This document shows, piece after piece, positions 37,822 to 46,159 of a stretch of 64,000 nucleotides of DNA (positions are counted from its first letter, which is position 1; every line of letters starts with the position of its first letter). Under the pieces are notes generated by a model. That model saw only the letters and a program-made list of their open reading frames with translations, did not search any database and had not been told where the DNA came from. Source of the DNA: Streptomyces sp. ITFR-21. Its GTDB lineage: Bacteria > Actinomycetota > Actinomycetes > Streptomycetales > Streptomycetaceae. The position numbers were made by a program, and so were the translations under genes. The stretch is taken from NCBI RefSeq assembly GCF_031844685.1, contig NZ_CP134605.1, forward strand, positions 6,682,501-6,746,500, written 5' to 3'.

Positions 37822-38580
37822 ATGACCCAGCTACCCCCCGACAGCGGCCGCGTAACCCTGATCACCGGCGCGAGCCGCGGCATCGGCTACGGCATCGCCG
37901 AGGCGCTCGTCGCCCGCGGCGACCGCGTCTGCATCACCGGACGCAACGAGGACGCCCTCAAGGAGGCCGTCGAGCGGCTCGGCGCCGAGCGGGCCGTCGG
38001 CGTGGCCGGCAAGGCCCACGACGAGAACCACCAGGCGCTCGCGGTCGAGCGCACCATGGAGGCGTTCGGCCGGATCGACCACCTCGTCAACAACGCCGGC
38101 ACCAACCCGGTCTACGGCCTGCTCACCGAACTCGACCTCGCCGTCGTCCGCAAGGTCTACGAGACCAACGTGATCTCGGCGCTCGGCTTCGCCCAGCGCA
38201 CGTGGAAGGCGTGGCAGAAGGAGAACGGCGGCGCCATCGTCAACATCACCTCGATCGCCGGTCTCGCGCCGGCGCCGCTCATCGCCGCCTACGGCATGAG
38301 CAAGGCGGCCATGGTCAACCTCACCGTGCAGCTCGCCGCCGAGATGGCACCGGGCGTGCGGGTCAACTCCATCGCCCCGGCGGTGGTGAAGACCAGGTTC
38401 GCCGCCGCGCTCTACGAAGGCCGTGAGGAGGAGGCCGCCGCCGGGTACCCGCTCCAGCGGCTCGGTGTGCCCGAGGACATCGGCGGCGCCGCCGCCTTCC
38501 TGCTGTCCGAACAGGCCGCCTGGATCACCGGCCAGAACCTGGTCGTCGACGGCGGCCTCTTCCTGCGCGCGGGATCCTGA
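37822..38580 (+). CDS. SDR family oxidoreductase
   Basis: This 252-residue short-chain dehydrogenase has T-G-A-S-R-G-I-G-Y-G near 17-26, N-N-A-G-T near 92-96, and the catalytic Ser and Y-G-M-S-K motif near 155-159. It is distinct from its upstream neighbour, as the residues around the active site differ, so the pair probably acts on consecutive or related substrates. The ATG at 37822 is preferred over a GTG at 37810 since GAGGG then lies at ribosome-site distance. Confidence 0.9.
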   Translation: MTQLPPDSGRVTLITGASRGIGYGIAEALVARGDRVCITGRNEDALKEAVERLGAERAVGVAGKAHDENHQALAVERTMEAFGRIDHLVNNAGTNPVYGLLTELDLAVVRKVYETNVISALGFAQRTWKAWQKENGGAIVNITSIAGLAPAPLIAAYGMSKAAMVNLTVQLAAEMAPGVRVNSIAPAVVKTRFAAALYEGREEEAAAGYPLQRLGVPEDIGGAAAFLLSEQAAWITGQNLVVDGGLFLRAGS

Positions 38581-38760
38581 CCGGGACGCAGCGCGGGCCG
38601 CGGTGAGGCGGCCCCGTGCGTCCGGCTCCCCGAGTCCGGCCCCGGGCGGCGGCCCCGACCGGCCGTCACCCGGGGCCTGCACGCTGCCGGACGCCGCTGT
38701 CAGTGGGGGGCGGTACGTTCTTGGGCGGCAACTGATGATCGCTTACCGGAGGTTCCTGAC

Positions 38761-39450
38761 GTGCCCAGCATGCTGCCCGACTCCTGGGAGACCGCACTCG
38801 GCGAGGAGTCGGACAAGCCGTACTTCAAGCGGCTCACCGACTTCGTCGAGGCCGAGCGGCGCGAGCACCGGGTCTTCCCGCCGCGCGACCAGGTGTTCGC
38901 CGCGCTGGAGGCGACCCCGTTCGACCGGGTGAAGGTGCTGATCCTCGGTCAGGACCCGTACCACGGGGAGGGCCAGGGGCACGGCCTGTGCTTCTCGGTG
39001 CGGCCCGGTGTGAAGACCCCGCCCAGCCTGCGCAACATCTTCAAGGAGCTGCGGGACGAACTGGGCTACCCGGTGCCGGACAACGGCTACCTGATGCCGT
39101 GGGCCGAGCAGGGTGTGCTGCTGCTCAACGCGGTGCTCACCGTCCGTGAGGGCGAGGCCAACTCGCACAAGGGCCAGGGCTGGGAGAAGTTCACCGACGC
39201 GGTGATCAGGGCGGTGTCGGGGCGGCCGGACCCGGCGGTGTTCGTGCTGTGGGGGAACTACGCGAAGAAGAAGCTGCCGCTGATCGACGGCGACCGGCAC
39301 ATCGTCATCCAAGGCGCCCACCCGTCGCCGCTGTCGGCCAAGCTCTTCCTCGGCAGCCGGCCCTTCGGCCAGATCGACGACGCAATCAAGGCGCAGGGGC
39401 ACGACCCGATCGACTGGCGGATCCCCGACCTCGTCCCGGTCGCCGGCTGA
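38761..39450 (+). CDS. ung: uracil-DNA glycosylase
   Basis: This 229-residue family-1 enzyme removes uracil from DNA and starts base-excision repair. The catalytic water-activating Asp is in G-Q-D-P-Y-H-G near residues 63-69, and the DNA-intercalating leucine loop is H-P-S-P-L-S near 192-197. Length is normal. It is preceded by GGAGG, and the start is a GTG with an ATG three codons later as an alternative. Confidence 0.96.
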   Translation: MPSMLPDSWETALGEESDKPYFKRLTDFVEAERREHRVFPPRDQVFAALEATPFDRVKVLILGQDPYHGEGQGHGLCFSVRPGVKTPPSLRNIFKELRDELGYPVPDNGYLMPWAEQGVLLLNAVLTVREGEANSHKGQGWEKFTDAVIRAVSGRPDPAVFVLWGNYAKKKLPLIDGDRHIVIQGAHPSPLSAKLFLGSRPFGQIDDAIKAQGHDPIDWRIPDLVPVAG

Positions 39451-39484
39451 CCGCCGTACCGCCGGACTGCCGCCGGGTCCGAGG

Positions 39485-39922
39485 CTAACCGCCGTACTGC
39501 CGGTGGCAGATGGCGGCCGCGTCACTGCCCGGCGCCCAGCCGCCGTACTGCTCGCCCAGCGCGCACACCGCGCTACCGGTCGGCACCGGGATGACAGACG
39601 GGAGTGTCCCGCGGCGGGGCGCGAGAGGGGCGGGAGCCGGTCGCCGGGCCTGCCGCGGGGACCGATGGACCGGGGTCCGCGGGGTGGCGGACGGCTTCGT
39701 CTCGGTCGTGCCCATCGCCTTGCGGGCCGGTCCCACCACCGACGACCGCCCGTCGCCGTGGCCCGGCTGCTGCCCGGCGGACGAACCCGTCGCCGACGAC
39801 CCCGGCGCGGGTGGCGGCGCCGTGCGGGCGGACACGGTGGTACATCCGGTCGCGGCGCAGACGGCCAGCAGGACCAGGGCGAGCGGGGGAACGGCGCAGG
39901 GGCCGAGAGGAGAGCGGCGCAC
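39485..39922 (-). CDS. hypothetical lipoprotein with C-terminal Cys/Gly motif
   Basis: This 145-residue exported protein has a signal peptide ending A-A-T-G-C with the lipid-attached Cys27 probable. A disordered Pro/Arg/Ser-rich middle of about 75 residues follows. The C-terminal segment is V-C-A-L-G-E-Q-Y-G-G-W-A-P-G-S-D-A-A-A-I-C, closing Y-G-G. The two C-terminal cysteines probably form a disulfide. Small lipoproteins with this C-terminal motif occur in streptomycetes, and I know no function. It is convergent with ung, 34 bases away. Confidence 0.7.
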   Translation of the reverse strand: MRRSPLGPCAVPPLALVLLAVCAATGCTTVSARTAPPPAPGSSATGSSAGQQPGHGDGRSSVVGPARKAMGTTETKPSATPRTPVHRSPRQARRPAPAPLAPRRGTLPSVIPVPTGSAVCALGEQYGGWAPGSDAAAICHRQYGG

Positions 39923-39997
39923 CCCCGCAACTGTGCCCCGGTTCCGCGCGGTCGCCTATTCCCCCGAGGAGTGATCGTCCCGCCGCCGAACACCCCT

Positions 39998-40033
39998 CCT
40001 CACCCGTACGGGAGCGCCACCTCACCCGTACGG
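39998..40033. repeat. two 14-bp direct repeats, 22-bp period
   Basis: CCTCACCCGTACGG occurs at 39998-40011 and 40020-40033, two helical turns apart. The shorter core CACCCGTACGG recurs at 40169-40179, close to a TATGCT -10 box at 40156-40161. The repeats sit upstream of the Gfo/Idh oxidoreductase gene and could be regulator sites. The rest of 39923-40242 shows nothing else. Confidence 0.55.
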
Positions 40034-40242
40034 CGGCGGGCTGGCCGGCCCGGACCCGAAGGCCGCCCGTGCCCCCTGCCGAAAGGCGTCGCGCACCAGG
40101 AAGCAGTCGGCCCGCTCCGCGCCGCACTGCCGCCCTCACGGCCGCGACCGGCCCGTATGCTGCGATGACACCCGTACGGCGACCCGGGCGGACGAGCCGG
40201 CCGGTCGACGCCGGCACACGGGGGCCGGAGGAGTCGGGCGAC

Positions 40243-41169
40243 ATGACAGGAGCGGGCATGGCACCGGGTGGCACCCCTTTGAAGATCGGCGTCATCGGAC
40301 TCGGTGACATCGCGCAGAAGGGCTATCTGCCGGTACTCACCGCCCAGCCTGGCCTCGAACTCCACCTGCACACCCGCAGCCGGGCGACGCTGGAGCGGGT
40401 CGGCGACGCCCACCGGCTGCCGCACCGCCACACCTCCCTGGACGCGCTCCTCGACCAGGGGCTCGACGCCGCCTTCGTGCACGCGCCCACCGAGCACCAC
40501 GTGGAGATCGGCACCCGGCTCCTTGAGGCCGGCATCCCGGCCTATGTCGACAAGCCCTTCGGCTACGACCTGGCGAGCGCCCGGCGACTGGTTGAGCTCG
40601 CCGGAGAACGCCGGGTGAGCCTGATGGCAGGCTTCAACCGCCGCTACGCGCCCGGTTACGCCCAGTGCCTCGATCACCCCCGCGACCTGATCCTGATGCA
40701 GAAGAACCGGGTCGGCCTCGCCGCGGACCCGCGGGACGCGGTCTTCGACGACTTCGTGCACGTCGTGGACACCCTGCGGTTCCTCGCCCCCGGCGAGATC
40801 GAGCAGGTCCAGGTGTCGGCCGGGGTGCGCGGCGGGCTGCTGCACCACGTCGTGCTGCACCTGTCCGGCGACGGCTTCACCGCGATCGGGTCGATGAACC
40901 GGATGAGCGGCTCCACCGAGGAGAGTCTGGACGTCAGCGGCGGCGACACCCGCCGCCAGGTGCTCAACCTCGCCGAAGTGGTGGACCACAAGGGCCAGCC
41001 GACGGTACGCCGCCGCGGCGACTGGGTGCCGGTGGCCCGCCAGCGCGGTCTGGAACAGATCACCCTGGCGTTCCTCGGCGCGGTACGCGACGGCAGACTC
41101 CTCGACGCGCGGGACGCGCTGCGCACCCACGAACTGTGCGAGCGGATCGTCACCCAGATCACCGGCTGA
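40243..41169 (+). CDS. Gfo/Idh/MocA family oxidoreductase
   Basis: This 308-residue NAD(P)-dependent oxidoreductase has a Rossmann fold beginning L-K-I-G-V-I-G-L-G-D-I-A and the family E-K/D-K-P segment as V-D-K-P-F-G-Y near residues 102-108. A C-terminal alpha/beta domain follows, with D-D-F-V-H-V-V-D-T-L near 170-179 carrying the substrate-binding His and Asp. Substrates of the family are sugars, inositols and related compounds; the substrate here is unknown. GGAGGAG stands 9 bases before the ATG at 40243; an ATG at 40258 with its own AGGAG is an equally good start. Confidence 0.87.
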   Translation: MTGAGMAPGGTPLKIGVIGLGDIAQKGYLPVLTAQPGLELHLHTRSRATLERVGDAHRLPHRHTSLDALLDQGLDAAFVHAPTEHHVEIGTRLLEAGIPAYVDKPFGYDLASARRLVELAGERRVSLMAGFNRRYAPGYAQCLDHPRDLILMQKNRVGLAADPRDAVFDDFVHVVDTLRFLAPGEIEQVQVSAGVRGGLLHHVVLHLSGDGFTAIGSMNRMSGSTEESLDVSGGDTRRQVLNLAEVVDHKGQPTVRRRGDWVPVARQRGLEQITLAFLGAVRDGRLLDARDALRTHELCERIVTQITG

Positions 41170-41267
41170 CCCACCGGTACTCCGCCTGGCCCCCTGGCGG
41201 TGTGCGGTGAGCTGACGGCTGACCGGCGGCCCTGTGTCCAGGCGTTCCTGGTGGCCCGGTTGGCGCC

Positions 41268-42818
41268 CTACGCGGTTCCGGCGGTTCCGGCGGCCGGCGG
41301 GAGCGCCGGCGCCGGGCGGCGCACCCGGCCCGTGACCTCGTACACGAGCGCCGACAGAGCCAGCAGCAGAGCCAGCCGCGGCACCCAGTCACCGAACCGC
41401 ACGTACAGGCTGCGGCCGCCGGCCAGCGGTACCTGGTAGACGGTGGCGGTGCTGGCACTGGTGCCGATCCGGTGGCCGACCGGGTGGCCGTCGGCGTCGT
41501 ACACCGCGCTGATCCCGGTCAGCGTGGCGTGCACCATCGGCCGCCAGTCCTCGGCGGCCCGCAGCGCGGCCAGCGAGGCGTGCTGGGCGGGCGCCCAGCT
41601 GTCCTGGAAGGACGAGGTGGACGACTGGGCGATCAGCAGCTCGGCGCCGTCGCCCGTCAGATGGCGGCTCATGTCGGGGAACGCGGACTCGAAGCAGACC
41701 AGCGGCCCGAACCGCACCTTCCCGGTGTCCATCACCACCTGCCGGGTACCGGGCGTGCGGTCCGTGCCGGCCGCCTTGCCGACCGAGGTGGCCCAGCCCA
41801 GCGCCGAACGCAGTGGGACGTACTCGCCGAAGGGCACCAGCCGCATCTTGTCGTACGTCGGGCCGCTCACGCCGTGCGGCCCGATCAGCTCGGAGGTCTT
41901 GGAGATGCCCTTGCCGTCGGCGCGTTCGGCGTCCACGTTGATCAGCAGGTCGGCGCCGACCTCGCGGGACAGGGCGGTCAGCCGGGCGGCGGTCCGCGGA
42001 TGGTCGGCCAGGTCGACGCTGACGCTGCTCTCCCCCCACACCACCAGGTCGGGGTGCGTACCGGCCACTTCCCGGGTCAGCTGCTCCTCCCGGCCGAACC
42101 GGCTGTCGCCGGTCGGCAGCACGCCGGACTGCACGACCGCGATCCGTACCGACCCGGACTCCTGCGGACGCGGCGCCCACAGCCACACCGTGGTGGTGGC
42201 CACGGCCGCCACCGCCAGGGCGGTCACCGCGGGGCGGCGCACCGCCGGCGCCACCAGCAGCGCCAGCAGGCAGGTGTTGACCAGCACCACCAGAAAGCTG
42301 ACCAGCCACACCCCGCCGACCGAGGCGAGCCGCAGCGCCGGCGGCACCTGCCACTGGCTGGCGCCGAGCAGCCCCCAGGGGCCGCCCAGGTACTGCCAGG
42401 ACCGCACCAGCTCCACCGTCAGCCAGGCCGACGGCACCAGCACGGTCGCCGACGCGACCTGCCCCGGACCGGAACCGGGCCCGAGCAGCCGGCGTACCGC
42501 CCAGCCCCAGGGCGCCCAGAGCGCGCCCAGCAGCAGGGCCAGCGCCACGATGAACACGTTCAGGCTCGGCAGCAGCCAGTGGTGCACGGCCAGCATGAAG
42601 CCCGCGCCGCCGAGCCAGCCGTCGACCGCGGCCCGCCGGCCGGTGGGCGCCGAACGGGCCAGCAGCATCCACGGAACCAGCGCCACGTAGGCCAGCCACC
42701 ACAGGGACGGCGCAGGGAAGGCCAGCGCGGGCAGCGCCCCGGCCAGTGCCACGGCCGCACCGCGCCACCAGGGCGACGACAGCCGGGCCGTGCCGCGTCG
42801 CTCGGCCGTCACCGTCAT
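41268..42818 (-). CDS. lnt: apolipoprotein N-acyltransferase
   Basis: This 516-residue membrane enzyme adds the third acyl chain to the N-terminal Cys of lipoproteins. The N-terminal 210 residues have several membrane helices; the rest is a nitrilase-fold domain with the catalytic triad Glu263 (W-G-E-S), Lys324 (D-K-M-R-L-V-P-F) and Cys375 (V-C-F-E-S). A last membrane helix closes near residue 490. In many streptomycetes a polyprenol-phosphate mannosyltransferase gene lies next to lnt; none is adjacent here. Several window genes encode likely substrates (Rieske, 39485-39922, 61845-62852). Confidence 0.93.
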   Translation of the reverse strand: MTVTAERRGTARLSSPWWRGAAVALAGALPALAFPAPSLWWLAYVALVPWMLLARSAPTGRRAAVDGWLGGAGFMLAVHHWLLPSLNVFIVALALLLGALWAPWGWAVRRLLGPGSGPGQVASATVLVPSAWLTVELVRSWQYLGGPWGLLGASQWQVPPALRLASVGGVWLVSFLVVLVNTCLLALLVAPAVRRPAVTALAVAAVATTTVWLWAPRPQESGSVRIAVVQSGVLPTGDSRFGREEQLTREVAGTHPDLVVWGESSVSVDLADHPRTAARLTALSREVGADLLINVDAERADGKGISKTSELIGPHGVSGPTYDKMRLVPFGEYVPLRSALGWATSVGKAAGTDRTPGTRQVVMDTGKVRFGPLVCFESAFPDMSRHLTGDGAELLIAQSSTSSFQDSWAPAQHASLAALRAAEDWRPMVHATLTGISAVYDADGHPVGHRIGTSASTATVYQVPLAGGRSLYVRFGDWVPRLALLLALSALVYEVTGRVRRPAPALPPAAGTAGTA

Positions 42819-43013
42819 GAACCCGCTCCCTCGACCGTCCCGCGCGTCCGCCGGGGCGGTCCAGCCGCTCCGGTCCTCAGCTCACCACGCGCGACATGCC
42901 GTACATCCGGCGCACCGATCCCGCCGCACCCGGCAGCTCTCGTCGGTCGGTGTTCCTTCGTCATCCCGCACGCATCTGCACGGTACTGGTACGAGGGGGG
43001 CGGACGGGCCCGG

Positions 43014-43538
43014 TCAGCCGTCCGGGGGCTGCTCGCCCTGGTGTGCGGCGCGGCGCCGGATGACGGCGGTGGCGGCCACCGCCGAGGCGGCGAAGGCCGC
43101 GGCGACGACCCAGGGGCGGTTCAGGCGGTGGCCGGTGACGTGGTCGAGGGAGAAGCGCCCGGGACCGGCGAGCCCCAGCGCGGCGGCGGTCCAGCCGAGG
43201 AGGCCGGGGTGTTCGAAGCCGCCGTCGATCGCGAAGAAGCCGGCCGGGGCGTGCACGGACACCGCGCCGGCCATCGCGCCGGCCGCCGCCGCGCCCGCCG
43301 CCGGTGTGGCGAGCCCCAGCGCCAGCAGGGCGCCGCCGCCCGCCTCGCCGAGCCCGGCGGCCAGCGCGGCGGACCGGCCCGGGCGGAACCCCATCTGCTC
43401 CATGCCCCGGGCGGTGCCGTCCAGGCCGCCTTTGCCGAACCAGCCGAAGAGCTTCTGGGCGCCGTGCGCGAACAGCACCGAGCCGGTGCCGAGGCGCAGC
43501 GCGAGCAGTCCGAGATCCCTGCGGTCCGCAGCGGACAT
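43014..43538 (-). CDS. DoxX family membrane protein
   Basis: This 174-residue protein has four predicted helices and the DoxX pattern L-R-L-G-T-G-S-V-L-F-A-H-G-A-Q-K-L-F near residues 14-31, with G-F-F-A-I-D-G-G-F-E-H-P near 100-111. Members take part in quinone- or thiol-linked redox reactions at the membrane, but many have no known role. It stands alone, with 195 bases before the lnt start on its 3' side and about 210 bases of non-coding DNA on its 5' side. Confidence 0.88.
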   Translation of the reverse strand: MSAADRRDLGLLALRLGTGSVLFAHGAQKLFGWFGKGGLDGTARGMEQMGFRPGRSAALAAGLGEAGGGALLALGLATPAAGAAAAGAMAGAVSVHAPAGFFAIDGGFEHPGLLGWTAAALGLAGPGRFSLDHVTGHRLNRPWVVAAAFAASAVAATAVIRRRAAHQGEQPPDG

Positions 43539-43751
43539 GGCCGGGTCCTCTCCTCAGATGCCGTCGCGCAATCCGGAGCCTTGCGGACGCCGGAACGGCC
43601 CCGGCACCGGAAGTCCTCGGACACCGCGGTCCGGCGGCCGGAGTCGGCCCGCGCCCGTACGGCCGTGAGCCCGCCTCCAGTCTCGGCACCGCGCGGGCCG
43701 CCCCGCACGGCCGTACGGTCCGTCCGGGTGAACGGCCAGTTTCGAACCGGC

Positions 43752-44348
43752 TCAGGGCAGCCGGTTCCAGGCGGTCAGCACATGCCGTCCGTGCTCTATG
43801 CCGAGCCGGCCGACCGTACCGGTGGCCAGCTGGAACAGCGCGCCGTCCGCCGCCCGCAGGCCGAGCCGCCGCGCGGTCAGTACCCGCAGGAAGTGGGCGT
43901 GGGCGACCAGCACCACGTCGCCGCCCTCGCTGTTGGTGAAGGCGGCGTCCACCCGGGCCAGCACCCGGTCGGCCCGGTCGCCGACCTCCTCCGCGGTCTC
44001 ACCGGGATGCCCGTCGGGACCGGGGACCACCCCGTCGGTCCACAGGTCCCAGCCGGGCCGGGTCCGGTGGATCTCCCGGGAGGTCACGCCCTCGTAGCCG
44101 CCGTAGTCCCACTCCCGCAGGTCGGGGTCGATCCGGGTCTGCTTCAGGCCGGCCAGTTCGGCGGTGTGCCGGGCCCGCCTCATCGGACTGGTCAGGACGG
44201 CGCTGATGTGCCGGGAGGCCAGCAGCGGCGCCAGCGAGCCGGCCTGCTCCTCGCCGTGGGGCGTGAGCGGCAGGTCGGTGTAGCTGGTGTGCTGCCCGGA
44301 CAGGGTCCACTCGGTCTCCCCGTGCCGGATCAGAACAAGCTCGCCCAT
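43752..44348 (-). CDS. histidine phosphatase family protein
   Basis: This 198-residue phosphatase has the catalytic R-H-G-E-T-E-W motif at residues 8-14 and the second His in V-A-H-A-H near 150-154, as in phosphoglycerate-mutase-like enzymes. Acidic R-E-W-D-Y-G near residue 76 matches the general-acid region. The substrate is unknown. The ATG at 44348 is preferred over a GTG three codons upstream because GGGAGG is then 8 bases away. It is divergent from the flavoprotein gene across 241 bases. Confidence 0.9.
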   Translation of the reverse strand: MGELVLIRHGETEWTLSGQHTSYTDLPLTPHGEEQAGSLAPLLASRHISAVLTSPMRRARHTAELAGLKQTRIDPDLREWDYGGYEGVTSREIHRTRPGWDLWTDGVVPGPDGHPGETAEEVGDRADRVLARVDAAFTNSEGGDVVLVAHAHFLRVLTARRLGLRAADGALFQLATGTVGRLGIEHGRHVLTAWNRLP

Positions 44349-44589
44349 CGAGCACACCTCCCGTGACGCCCCGCGGCGCCGCGGTCTTGATCATACGTCG
44401 CGGGCCCGGCCGCACCAGCCGGACCAGGTGGCCGCCGCCTGCCAACTCCTTTACGCGGGGGCAACCGTAAGGCGCGGGAAAGGCCTCCTGCGGCCTCCCC
44501 TCGTTACGATGGCGGCGGACGCGCCCGGCCGCGGACCCGCGCCCGGCCGGACCGACCGCCCTACAGGACCCAGCAGCCCAGGAGCCGGT

Positions 44590-46020
44590 ATGAACGACGC
44601 CCCCCGCACCTACGACGTGGTGGTCATCGGGTCGGGCCCGGTCGGCGAGAACGTGGCCGACCGGACCCGGGCCGCCGGGCTGAGCACGGTGGTCGTGGAG
44701 AGGGACCTGGTCGGCGGCGAGTGCTCGTACTGGGCGTGCATGCCCAGCAAGGCGCTGCTGCGGCCGGTGGTGGCCAGGGCCGACGCCCGCCGGCTGCCGG
44801 GCCTGAGTGACGCGGTGGCCGGGCCGCTGGACGCGTCCCTGGTGCTGGCGCGCCGCGACGAGTTCACCGCCCACTGGAAGGACGACGGCCAGGTGAGCTG
44901 GCTGGAGTCGGTCCACGTCGACCTGGTCCGGGGCCACGGCAGGCTCGACGGCCCCCGCACGGTGGTGGTGACGACCCCGGACGGCGGCACCGTGACGCTC
45001 ACCGCCCGGCACGCGGTCGCGCTCTGCACCGGTACCGGCGCCGCGCTGCCCGAGCTGCCGGGCCTGACCGACGTACGGCCCTGGACCAGCCGCGAGGCCA
45101 CCGGCGCCAAGGACGTCCCGGGGCGGCTGGTGGTGGTCGGCGGCGGAGTGGTGGCCGTCGAGATGGCCACGGTCTGGCAGGCGCTCGGCGCGCAGGTCAC
45201 CGTCCTGGTGCGGGGCGGCGGGCTGCTGCCGAAGATGGAGCCGTTCGCGGGCGAGCTGGTCGCGCAGGGGCTGCGCGAGGCCGGCGCGGAGGTGCGGTTC
45301 GGGGTGTCGGTGGTGTCGGCGATCCGCGAGGACGGCCAGGTGCGGGTCGGTCTGGACGACGGCGGTGAGCTGACCGCCGACGAGATCCTGTTCGCCGTCG
45401 GCCGCACCCCGAGCACCGCGGACCTGGGCCTGGACACCGTCGGCCTCACGCCGGGCGACTGGCTGCCGGTCGACGACACCTGCCGGGTCACCGAGGTCGC
45501 CGACGGCTGGCTGTACGCGGTCGGCGACGTCAACCACCGGGCGCTGCTCACTCATCAGGGCAAGTACCAGGCCCGTATCGCCGGGGCGGCGATCGCGGCC
45601 CGCGCCAAGGGCGAGCCGCTGGACGAGTCGCCCTGGGGCCCGCACGCGGCCACCGCGGACTCCGCCGCCGTGCCGCAGGTCGTCTTCACCGACCCCGAGG
45701 TGGCCGCCGTCGGCCTGACCGCGGCGGAGGCCGAGCGGGCCGGACGCCGGACCCGGGTCGTGGACTACGACATCGCCGACGTGGCCGGCGCCGCTTTGTA
45801 CGGCGACGGCTACCGCGGTACGGCGCGGATGGTCGTCGACCTCGACCGCGGCCATCTGATCGGCGTCACCTTCGCGGGCCCCGGCGTCAGCGAACTGCTG
45901 CACTCGGCGACGATCGCGGTCGCGGGCGAGGTCCCGCTGGAACGCCTGTGGCACGCGGTACCCGCGTACCCGACGATCAGCGAGATCTGGCTGCGGTTGC
46001 TGGAGACCTACCGGGGCTGA
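44590..46020 (+). CDS. pyridine nucleotide-disulfide oxidoreductase (FAD), class I
   Basis: This 476-residue flavoprotein has an N-terminal FAD motif V-V-I-G-S-G-P-V-G-E, the redox disulfide Cys45-SYWA-Cys50 (G-G-E-C-S-Y-W-A-C-M-P-S-K), an NAD(P) motif V-V-G-G-G-V-V-A-V near 188-196, and a C-terminal dimer domain. The disulfide spacing is canonical, but the C-terminal A-Y-P-T-I-S-E has Tyr where the catalytic His of lipoamide or glutathione reductases sits. The electron acceptor is therefore probably not a bulky dithiol. AGGAG precedes the ATG by 6 bases. Confidence 0.88.
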   Translation: MNDAPRTYDVVVIGSGPVGENVADRTRAAGLSTVVVERDLVGGECSYWACMPSKALLRPVVARADARRLPGLSDAVAGPLDASLVLARRDEFTAHWKDDGQVSWLESVHVDLVRGHGRLDGPRTVVVTTPDGGTVTLTARHAVALCTGTGAALPELPGLTDVRPWTSREATGAKDVPGRLVVVGGGVVAVEMATVWQALGAQVTVLVRGGGLLPKMEPFAGELVAQGLREAGAEVRFGVSVVSAIREDGQVRVGLDDGGELTADEILFAVGRTPSTADLGLDTVGLTPGDWLPVDDTCRVTEVADGWLYAVGDVNHRALLTHQGKYQARIAGAAIAARAKGEPLDESPWGPHAATADSAAVPQVVFTDPEVAAVGLTAAEAERAGRRTRVVDYDIADVAGAALYGDGYRGTARMVVDLDRGHLIGVTFAGPGVSELLHSATIAVAGEVPLERLWHAVPAYPTISEIWLRLLETYRG

Positions 46021-46159
46021 CGCCGCCTGCCACGGATGTCCGCTGCCGCTACCTCCCTGGACGGCGGCGGGACGACGTGCTCGCCGGGGTGAGAGCCGTC
46101 GGCGGGCACGCGCCGGGCCTACGAGGAGCTGCCGGTAGGCCGGGGGGTTCGGGGGTGCG

